From: Corynebacterium wankanglinii
GTDB taxonomy: Bacteria; Actinomycetota; Actinomycetes; Mycobacteriales; Mycobacteriaceae
Direction: 5' to 3'
Length of the DNA stretch: 64,000 nt
NCBI GenBank assembly: GCA_014490595.1
Contig: CP061031.1
Location: 1,488,001-1,552,000 of the forward strand
The first letter of the stretch is position 1; every line of letters starts with the position of its first letter. Positions 57,612 through 64,000 of the stretch are shown piece after piece. The notes beneath the pieces are model-generated. The model was not told the DNA's origin. It saw only the letters and a program-made list of their open reading frames with translations, and searched no databases. Position numbers and translations under genes: made by a program.

Positions 57612-58022
57612 ATGCGTAATTTCCGTAAGGCAGCCCTCGCCGGCGCTACCGCCGTCGCTGTGGCATTCGGCTCCACCGCAGTCGCAACCGCCGTTGAGGG
57701 CGCCGAGGACAGCAAGGTAGCTGAGTCCACCTACGTCGCTCCGACCCGTAAGATCGACGCGGACGTCGACGCTGCTAAGGACCAGGAGCCGGGCCTCTCC
57801 TCCAAGATCGCCGGTTCCAAGACCCTTGGTTTCCAGAAGGACGGCGAGCTCCAGGGTGCCGATGGCCAGGCCATCTTTGGTAAGGACAATAACCTCGAGT
57901 CCCAGCCTGTGTGGGCAAAGGTTGCCTTCGCCCTGACCATCTTCACCTCTGTTTCCGCTGTAATCGGTCTGATTGTCGGCCCCCTGTACAACTTCATCGT
58001 TCACGGCCCGGTTAACTTCTAA
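57612..58022 (+). CDS. Small secreted protein with C-terminal membrane helix (paralogue 1)
   Basis: 136 residues. The Sec signal peptide MRNFRKAALAGATAVAVAFGSTAVATA is cleaved near residue 27. Charged, soluble residues follow (about 28-98), then a hydrophobic helix VAFALTIFTSVSAVIGLIVGPLYNFI (about 104-129) and a short tail ending VNF. The topology places the soluble part outside the membrane with a C-terminal anchor. Codons are strongly biased to AAG, TTC and GGT, suggesting high expression. The next gene has the same layout, so they are probably duplicates. I know no function for this family. Confidence 0.8.
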   Translation: MRNFRKAALAGATAVAVAFGSTAVATAVEGAEDSKVAESTYVAPTRKIDADVDAAKDQEPGLSSKIAGSKTLGFQKDGELQGADGQAIFGKDNNLESQPVWAKVAFALTIFTSVSAVIGLIVGPLYNFIVHGPVNF

Positions 58023-58074
58023 GTAGCGGATTCCCGCAAACCGATCCCTATTAACTTCCGAAAGAAGGAACAAG

Positions 58075-58572
58075 ATGCGTAACATCCGCACCGCCGCTGT
58101 TGCATCCGCAACCGCTCTGACCGTCCTCGCTGGCGGCACCGCAATCGCTTCCGCCGAGGGTGCGCCCCAGAACAAGCCGGCAGAAGAGACCAACTCCTCT
58201 TCCAAGGCTGAGGACAACAAGGATGCCAAGGCTGACCGCGCCGTAATTTTCGCCGGCAAGCAGACCGACGGCGTCAAGGCTAACGGTAAGACCGAGGCCG
58301 ATAAGGATTTCGGTCAGGTCGTCTCAGACGGTACCAAGGGCCTCTTCGGTGGCCACGGCTCCTCCCAGTACGTCACCCAGGAAGACGCTAAGACCCCGTT
58401 CTACCCGACCGACGCTTTCGGCAAGAAGACCAACCCGGAGCTCGTTCCGCAGTGGGCACGTCTTTGGATCGACGGCACCGTCGTTGCCGGTATCGGCGCT
58501 CTCGTCGGCCTGGTCATCGCTGGTGTGAACTTCGCTTCCTACAACGGCTGGATCCAGCTGCCGCAGTTCTAA
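58075..58572 (+). CDS. Small secreted protein with C-terminal membrane helix (paralogue 2)
   Basis: 165 residues. The signal peptide MRNIRTAAVASATALTVLAGGTAIASA mirrors that of the upstream gene. A longer charged spacer rich in Lys, Asp and Glu (about 28-130) follows, including FGKKTNPELVPQWARLWIDG. The C-terminal helix VVAGIGALVGLVIAGVNFASY (about 136-156) and a tail ending LPQF complete it. An AGAAGGA ribosome site precedes the ATG. The two genes lie 52 bases apart and end at a terminator, so they probably form one transcript. Function is unknown. Confidence 0.8.
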   Translation: MRNIRTAAVASATALTVLAGGTAIASAEGAPQNKPAEETNSSSKAEDNKDAKADRAVIFAGKQTDGVKANGKTEADKDFGQVVSDGTKGLFGGHGSSQYVTQEDAKTPFYPTDAFGKKTNPELVPQWARLWIDGTVVAGIGALVGLVIAGVNFASYNGWIQLPQF

Positions 58573-58593
58573 GCCCATATTCTTAGAATTGCT

Positions 58594-58620
58594 TATCCCC
58601 GTCACAGCGTGGCGGGGATT
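58594..58620 (+). terminator. Terminator after the small secreted protein genes
   Basis: ATCCCCGTCA pairs with TGGCGGGGAT apart from one mismatch, then TTTCGC follows on the plus strand. Confidence 0.7.
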
Positions 58621-58644
58621 TCGCATGTGATATCCAGCAACAGA

Positions 58645-58679
58645 AAGGGCCACCCATGACTACGCCACGGGTGGCCCTT
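58645..58679 (-). terminator. Terminator after map
   Basis: AAGGGCCACCC pairs perfectly with GGGTGGCCCTT over 13 bases. On the minus strand TTTCTGTTG follows. Confidence 0.7.
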
Positions 58680-58691
58680 CGTGATGCTGGT

Positions 58692-59591
58692 CTACTCCCC
58701 CAGCATGTGCTGTCCGGCAGCGATGTCAGCGTCCGGGATGGTGAGGATCTCGTTGCCGTCATCGGTGATCACGATGGTGTGCTCGAACTGGGCGGTGTAC
58801 TCGCCGTCGATGTTCTGCACGGTCCAGCCGTCGTCCCACACGCGGTATGGCAGCTCGCCGAGATTGATCATGGGCTCGATGGTGAGCGTCATCCCCGGCT
58901 CGAGGACGTCTGTGTAGGCGTCAGAGTCGTAGTGCAGAACCACCAGGCCGTTGTGGAAGGTGGTCCCCACGCCGTGGCCCGTGAAATCGGTGACCACGTT
59001 GTAACCGAAGCGCTTGGCGTAGGACTCGATCACGCGCCCGATCACGTTAATCTGGCGGCCGGGTTTCGCTGCCTTGATGCCGCGCATCATCGCCTGGTAG
59101 GTGCGGTCGACGAGGTCCTTGTGCTCCTGCGCCACCTCGCCGGCCAAGAACGTGGCGTTAGTGTCGCCGTGCACGCCGTTCTTGTAGGCGGTGACGTCGA
59201 TGTTGACGATGTCGCCTTCCTGAATCACCGTGGTGTCCGGGATGCCGTGGCAGACGATCTCGTTCAGGGAGATACAGCTGGACTTGGGGTACCCGCGGTA
59301 GCCGAGGGTGGAGGGGTAGGCGCCGTGGTCGATGAGGTAGTCGTGGACGATACCGTCGACTTCGTCGGTGGTTTTCCCGGGGGCGACGGCCGCACCCGCG
59401 AGAGCGAGCGCGTTGGCGGCGATCTTGCTGGCCTCACGCATGGCCTCGATGGTCTCCGAGGACTGCACTACCGGCTCGCCGATATTCTCTTGAACCTCGT
59501 CCTTCCACGCGTATTCAGGGCGCTCGATCGACTTCGGAACCTTGCGCTCAGGGGTGGATTTTCCTGGGGTAAGTAAGCCTCGTGGATTCAT
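58692..59591 (-). CDS. map: Methionine aminopeptidase, type I
   Basis: 299 residues. It removes initiator methionine from nascent proteins. An N-terminal extension of about 40 residues includes PERPEYAW-like [12 protein letters not shown], as in mycobacterial Map[15 protein letters not shown] (about residues 137-150) holds the first histidine. The metal ligands are two Asp in [18 protein letters not shown] (about 160-180), His in [12 protein letters not shown] (about 221-232), Glu in TIEPMINLG (about 252-260) and Glu in [14 protein letters not shown] (about 277-290). All appear present. It follows the PBP gene cluster in the minus direction. Confidence 0.97.
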   Translation of the reverse strand: MNPRGLLTPGKSTPERKVPKSIERPEYAWKDEVQENIGEPVVQSSETIEAMREASKIAANALALAGAAVAPGKTTDEVDGIVHDYLIDHGAYPSTLGYRGYPKSSCISLNEIVCHGIPDTTVIQEGDIVNIDVTAYKNGVHGDTNATFLAGEVAQEHKDLVDRTYQAMMRGIKAAKPGRQINVIGRVIESYAKRFGYNVVTDFTGHGVGTTFHNGLVVLHYDSDAYTDVLEPGMTLTIEPMINLGELPYRVWDDGWTVQNIDGEYTAQFEHTIVITDDGNEILTIPDADIAAGQHMLGE

Positions 59592-59643
59592 GGTCTCAAT
59601 GGTAGACCTCCGGTCAAACGGGCTAGCTCACCGTTAAAGTCGG

Positions 59644-61457
59644 CTACGGCGCGGGCGTATCCAGGTTGAGCAACATGCGGTCGGTGACCGCCACCGCCGC
59701 CTCGGAACCGCCGCCGAGGACAACCAGGGTCGCAAACGCAATGTCGTCATCTACCCGGTAGCCGGTAAACCAAGCATGGGAGCCTCCATTGATCTCCGCC
59801 TCGCCGGTTTTGCCGCGGATATCGCCGCCGGCGCTGAGGCCCCCTGCGGTGCCGCCGGGACCGGTGACTGCCGCCATGAGTTGGCGGAGCTCGTCGATAG
59901 CCTGCGGGTCTACGGGAGCCGGGTCTTCGCTTAAATTCGTCTGCTCCCCCTGTACGAGGAACGGTACCGGCAGCGTGCCCCGCGCAGCCGTGGCGGACAC
60001 GAGCGCCATCCCGAACGGGCTGGCCAAATCCAGACCCTGGCCGTAGCCGGCTTCGGTGCGGTCCAGAGGCTCTTCGCCCTCCGGGATGGAACCGGTGATG
60101 GTTTCCACGCCGGGAATCTCCATGTCCAGCCCAAGGCCGAATTGCTTGCCTAGTGCTTTCAGCTCCCCGGTGCCAGCTTCGTCGAGATGTCGGCGAAAGT
60201 GGTGTTGCAGGAACGGGCGAAGGCTGTCTCTAGCGGCACCGTGCCCAAGCCGAAGCCCGCGTAGTTGGTCACGGTTCGCCCGAAAATGTTCATGGTGCCG
60301 GGGCACGGCACGGGCGAGCCGGGTACGAGGCCCAGTTTGGTCAGGCCCGCAAAGGCCGTGAGGATCTTAAACGTAGAGCCCGGCGGGTACTGGCCCATCG
60401 TGGCCAGGTTGCCCTCCGCGTCCGCGGCCGGAGTCTGAGCGACGGCCAAGATGCCCCCGGTGGAAGGGCGGATGGCCACGATCATGGCTTGCTGGCCCGC
60501 CACCGGCTCCAGCGCCCGCTCGGCGGCGCGCTGCACGCGGTGGTCGAGGCTGATGTGCACCGCGGGAGCAGGTGCCGGATCTTCGCGTGTGATCTCCTCG
60601 TAGGAGGCCCCGTTTTCGTTAACCACGTCAACGCTCCAACCGGAATCGCCCTGCAGGTCGTCGCGAACCAGCTCGCCGACGCGAGCCATGATGTCCGGCG
60701 CGAAATCGGGTTGCGCGTTGACCATCGCGGCCTCTTCGTTGAGCCGCACACCGGGCTCTGCGCCCAAAGCGGCTTCGAACGCATCGCGAGCGGGAGCCGG
60801 CACCACGGCCACCGAGTAGGTTCCGGAGGCCCCCTCCAGCTCCCTGGTAAGGCCCTCCTCGTCGCGCAGAGGCACCCCGCGGTCCGTCTCGTGCGCGCTC
60901 CCGAGCGCACGGCTAATCCCCGCCGCTGCGGCACCCGCCGAGCGCATCTGATCGGTGTCGACCAGGACGCGGTAGGCGGTACCGGGCGTGAGCAGCTCCA
61001 CTCCATCTGAGGAAACCACGCTGGCCTGCGAAGGAGCAACGGCTCGCAGCTCTAGGTGCTGGTTCGCTCCCAGCCGGGGGTGGAGCACGGATGGCTGCCA
61101 GCGCACCCCCCAGTTGTCGCCGCTTTGCGTCAACGTCATCTGCGCCGTGTACGTGAGGTCACGCTCGCGCGGGAGATCCCAGTGCAGCTCATACGTTGCG
61201 GTGGCGAGGTTGTCTTCCTGGTTGACGCTGAGAAGCGAGGCGCTCAGCCCCTCCGCCTGGAGCCCGCCCCACGTTTCGTTGAGGGAGGACTCGGCGGCGG
61301 AGGCGTCGTCGGTAAGCGACGCGTTTACCTCACGCTCCTCCAGCGCCTTCAGAAACGCCGTTGCGGCAGGCTCCGCGTCGTTCGGACGCGGGGTGCAGCT
61401 GCTTATCGACGCCGCCAGCGCCACCACCGCAACCCCCGCCACACTGCGACGGAGCAT
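59644..61457 (-). CDS. Penicillin-binding lipoprotein (transpeptidase), one frameshift
   Basis: About 604 residues after repair. The N-terminus MLRRSVAGVAVVALAASISSC has a lipobox-like ISSC, so it is a membrane-anchored lipoprotein like mycobacterial Rv2864c. NTF2-like and dimerisation domains follow (about 35-250). The transpeptidase domain shows SxxK as S-T-F-K in YPPGSTFKILTAF (about 371-383) and SxN in FARSCNTTFADISTK. KTG is in RGKTGEAEINGGSHAWF. The frame breaks near 60174, where CTGGCACCGGG should read CTGGGCACCGGG. One G lost from a GGG run explains it. It follows ispG, whose stop is one base upstream of the start. Confidence 0.93.
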
Positions 61458-61458
61458 G

Positions 61459-62622
61459 TCAGCGCGTGACCTTGACCTCAGCCTTTGCACCGGCGACCTC
61501 CTCGAGGCCCTCCTCCTCGGCGATGCGGTGCGCGTAGTCAATGAGCGTCTCCACGATCTTCGACTCCGGCACCGTTTCCACTACCTCGCCCTTGACAAAG
61601 ATCTGACCCTTGCCGTTGCCGGACGCCACGCCGAGGTCCGCATCGCGCGCCTCGCCCGGGCCGTTGACCACGCAGCCCATGACGGCCACGCGCAGCGGGA
61701 ACTCCATGCCGTCCAGGCCAGCGGTGACCTCCTCGGCCAGCTTGTACACGTCCACCTGCGCGCGGCCGCAGGACGGGCAAGAAACGATCTCCAGCTTGCG
61801 GGGGCGCAGGTTGAGCGACTGCAGGATCTGGTCGCCGACCTTGATCTCCTCCACCGGGTCGGCGGACAGGGATACGCGGATGGTATCGCCGATACCCTCG
61901 GACAGCAGCGCGCCGAAGGCCACGGAAGACTTGATCGTGCCCATGAACTTCGGGCCCGCCTCGGTCACACCCAGGTGCAGCGGGTAGTCCGTCTTCTCTG
62001 CCAGCTGGCGGTACGCCTCGACCATGAGCACCGGGTCGGAGTGCTTCACGGAAATCGCGATGTCGCCGTAGCCGTGCTCCTCGAACAGGCCGGCCTCATA
62101 GATAGCCGACTCCACCAATGCCTCCGGGGTGGCCTTGCCGTACTTAGCCAAAAGACGGGGATCCAGGGAGCCACCGTTGACGCCGATACGGATCGGGATG
62201 CCCGCGTCACCCGCAGCCTTCGCCACCTCCTTGACTCGGCCGTCGAACTCCTTGATGTTGCCCGGGTTCACGCGCACCGCCGCGCAACCAGCATCGATGG
62301 CGGCGAAGATGTACTTGGGCTGGAAGTGGATATCCGCGATAACCGGGATCGGCGATTTCGCGGCGATGGCCGGCAGCGCGTCCGCGTCCACGGTCTTCGG
62401 GCACGCGACGCGCACGATGTCGCAGCCAGCGGTGGTCAGCTGCGCGATCTGCTGCAGTGTGGCGTTGATGTCGTGTGTCTTCGTGGTGGTCATGGACTGC
62501 ACGGAGATCGGGTGATCCGAACCGACACCCACATCCCCCACCATCAGCTGGCGGGTCTTGCGGCGCGGAGCCAACGTCGGTGCCGGGCCTTCTGGCATAC
62601 CTAATCCGATGGGGGTGTTCAT
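61459..62622 (-). CDS. ispG: 4-hydroxy-3-methylbut-2-en-1-yl diphosphate synthase (IspG/GcpE)
   Basis: 387 residues. It performs the penultimate step of the non-mevalonate isoprenoid pathway with a [4Fe-4S] cluster. The TIM-barrel part has [19 protein letters not shown] (about 42-60) and [15 protein letters not shown] [16 protein letters not shown] (about 92-107). The cluster ligands are CPSC (about 279-282) and C in [11 protein letters not shown] (about 314-324), followed by the catalytic Glu of that motif. ATG 62622 gives [15 protein letters not shown], typical of corynebacteria. It lies between the M50 protease and PBP genes, with dxr nearby. Confidence 0.97.
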   Translation of the reverse strand: MNTPIGLGMPEGPAPTLAPRRKTRQLMVGDVGVGSDHPISVQSMTTTKTHDINATLQQIAQLTTAGCDIVRVACPKTVDADALPAIAAKSPIPVIADIHFQPKYIFAAIDAGCAAVRVNPGNIKEFDGRVKEVAKAAGDAGIPIRIGVNGGSLDPRLLAKYGKATPEALVESAIYEAGLFEEHGYGDIAISVKHSDPVLMVEAYRQLAEKTDYPLHLGVTEAGPKFMGTIKSSVAFGALLSEGIGDTIRVSLSADPVEEIKVGDQILQSLNLRPRKLEIVSCPSCGRAQVDVYKLAEEVTAGLDGMEFPLRVAVMGCVVNGPGEARDADLGVASGNGKGQIFVKGEVVETVPESKIVETLIDYAHRIAEEEGLEEVAGAKAEVKVTR

Positions 62623-62642
62623 GGTGGCTAACTCTAGCACCG

Positions 62643-63851
62643 TCAGCCAAATATCCGGACGGGGTTGACCACGTCCGCGGCCATCACCAGCACGCCCACT
62701 CCGAGCAGCACCGCCGCCATCACGTAGGTCAGCGGCATCAACTTTTCGTAGTCGGCCGGGGCGCCGGGGCCGAGGCCCCGGAGGCGTCGAAAAGCGTCGC
62801 GAACCCGCTCGTAGAGCACGACCGCAATGTGACCACCGTCCAGCGGCGGCAATGGCACCAGGTTGAACAAGGCGAGGAAGAAATTCAGGCTCGCCAGCAT
62901 CATCCAGAACGCGGACCACATGTTTTGCTCGACTAGCTCACCACCCGTGCGCGAGGCACCAATGACACTGATAGGGCCAGCGACGTCGCGCTCAGCACCG
63001 AAAAGCGAGGCGACCACGCCCGGGATCTTGCCCGGGAATGACACGATGCCCTCGACCGTCGCACCGAGCATTTGACCGGTGAAGCGCGCAGTCGCTGGCA
63101 CCGCTTCAACTGGGCCGAACTGCTTCACCGCATCCTGCACGGGGGCTGCAACAATGCCGACTGCCCCTTGCGTGACGCGCTCCCCGGTGGCCGGATCAAT
63201 CCGCTGCACTGCGGCCACGGGCACGTCTATGACCATGGGGACCCCGTCGCGCGAGACTTCAAGAGCCACGGTTTCGCCAGGCCGCTTTGCGACGGCGTCC
63301 CGCAGATCCCCAAACCCATCAATGCTCTGCCCGTCCACCGACACCAACGTGTCACCCGCGCGCACACCCGCCCGGCCGGCGGGCCCCTCGCCCGAGCACT
63401 CGTCCAGCGTTTGGGCATCCTTTTGATCCGCAACACACACCGTTTGGCCCACGCGCGGCGTGAAGTCCGCATCTGGGTTGGGGATGCCGGAGAATACAGC
63501 AACAAGGTAGGTGATTACCACGCCAATGAGCAGGTTCATCACAATTCCACCGGCGAGCACCGCGATACGCTGCCACGCAGGCTTGTTCACCATTGCGTGC
63601 GGAGCCTCTTCAGGCGTGAGGGGATCCATCGCCGTCATGCCGGCGATATCGCAAAAACCACCGAACGGCAGTGCCGCGATGCCGTACTCTGTGTGCCCCT
63701 TGGTGGTCGACCACACCGTGGGCCCGAAGCCGATGAAGTAACGCCGCACACGCATGCCGAACGCACGGGCGGTGAACATGTGCCCGGCCTCGTGCAGCGC
63801 AATGGACAAGGCAATCGCAAGCGCGAACGCCAGAATGCCTACAGCACCCAC
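62643..63851 (-). CDS. Site-2 membrane protease (M50 family, Rip1/RseP-like)
   Basis: 402 residues. It is an intramembrane zinc metalloprotease that cuts membrane anti-sigma factors or cell-division proteins; Rip1 is the mycobacterial example. The zinc motif HEAGH lies at about residues 20-24 in the first helix. A PDZ domain is near residues 150-200 ([29 protein letters not shown]). The second zinc-binding motif [11 protein letters not shown] is near residue 338. About four hydrophobic helices are present. The GTG start at 63851 gives [24 protein letters not shown]. It lies between dxr and ispG, the conserved order. Confidence 0.95.
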   Translation of the reverse strand: MGAVGILAFALAIALSIALHEAGHMFTARAFGMRVRRYFIGFGPTVWSTTKGHTEYGIAALPFGGFCDIAGMTAMDPLTPEEAPHAMVNKPAWQRIAVLAGGIVMNLLIGVVITYLVAVFSGIPNPDADFTPRVGQTVCVADQKDAQTLDECSGEGPAGRAGVRAGDTLVSVDGQSIDGFGDLRDAVAKRPGETVALEVSRDGVPMVIDVPVAAVQRIDPATGERVTQGAVGIVAAPVQDAVKQFGPVEAVPATARFTGQMLGATVEGIVSFPGKIPGVVASLFGAERDVAGPISVIGASRTGGELVEQNMWSAFWMMLASLNFFLALFNLVPLPPLDGGHIAVVLYERVRDAFRRLRGLGPGAPADYEKLMPLTYVMAAVLLGVGVLVMAADVVNPVRIFG

Positions 63852-63866
63852 AAAACCCCTTCGCCG

Positions 63867-64000
63867 CTACGCACCAGTAATGCGCTCGATGACAGCCTCG
63901 GCCCGCTCGCGCGCCCCCGCGTCGGTGCGCATGACGGCATTGACGTTCGCCGGTGACTCAGCGAAGTCAGCCGCACTATCGAGCACTTCGGCAATAATGT
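63867..64000 (-). CDS. dxr: 1-deoxy-D-xylulose 5-phosphate reductoisomerase, C-terminal end (partial)
   Basis: Only the last 43 codons lie in the window, including the stop at 63867-63869. The sequence IIAEVLDSAADFAESPANVNAVMRTDAGARERAEAVIERITGA matches the helical C-terminal domain of DXR, with the AxxxARERA pattern. Its place directly upstream of the M50 protease and ispG genes supports the call. DXR makes 2-C-methyl-D-erythritol 4-phosphate, and ispG acts later in the same pathway. Confidence 0.8.
   Translation of the reverse strand, partial: IIAEVLDSAADFAESPANVNAVMRTDAGARERAEAVIERITGA

Noticed and set aside
57422..57720. Short frames ahead of the small secreted protein
   Set aside because: No ribosome site or conserved sequence; the region reads better as a structured leader.

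Overview
The window is a contiguous piece of chromosome from a Corynebacterium (Actinomycetota, mycolic-acid group). The sequence is GC-rich by eye. The gene order is the conserved corynebacterial/mycobacterial backbone: miaA / DUF349 / Rv2732c-like / miaB / recX / recA / DUF3046 / bioYMN / pspA-clgR-cinA-pgsA / terC / ftsK / RNase J / dapA-dapB / pnp-rpsO / ribF-truB / the rimP-nusA-ylxR-infB-rbfA operon / proS / cobA / mqo / mtr / map / lipoprotein PBP / ispG / M50 protease / dxr. Mycothione reductase and malate:quinone oxidoreductase fit the same group. I saw no tRNA or rRNA gene, CRISPR array, insertion sequence or prophage.

Regions. 1-5.8 kb: tRNA A37 modification genes (miaA partial, miaB) with companion genes. 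5.8-11.8 kb: biotin and recombination. A bioW-bioF pair (pimelate to KAPA) with a candidate BioQ operator lies beside recX-recA, and the BioYMN biotin importer follows. 11.8-19.9 kb: envelope stress (pspA, clgR), phospholipid synthesis (pgsA), a terC gene preceded by a convincing yybP-ykoY manganese riboswitch, and ftsK. 19.9-24.4 kb: RNase J and the diaminopimelate genes dapA and dapB. Between the two dap genes sits a ThyX-like protein that has lost the ThyX catalytic motif. 24.4-28.7 kb: small accessory genes, a decayed DUF6230-like fragment, an MpaB-type oxygenase and an aldehyde dehydrogenase. 28.7-43.8 kb: RNA decay, ribosome assembly and translation genes, FAD synthesis and cofactor genes. 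43.8-52 kb: proS and accessory genes with several short palindromic or tandem intergenic repeats, an orphan DUF559-type protein, a sirtuin and an orphan antitoxin. 52-64 kb: selO, mqo, mtr, two paralogous small secreted membrane-tailed proteins, map, a PBP lipoprotein and the ispG/M50 protease/dxr isoprenoid cluster.

Two patterns cut across the window. First, at least fourteen genes start five to eight bases after a TAnnnT -10 hexamer, so leaderless transcription looks common, and this pattern decides several start codons. Second, nine genes (yciI-like, terC, rnj, an aldehyde dehydrogenase, pnp, a metallophosphoesterase, nusA, mtr, pbp) carry frameshifts. Many are explained by a one-base change in a short homopolymer, and several of these genes are normally essential or highly conserved. 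The simplest reading is sequence or assembly error rather than decay.
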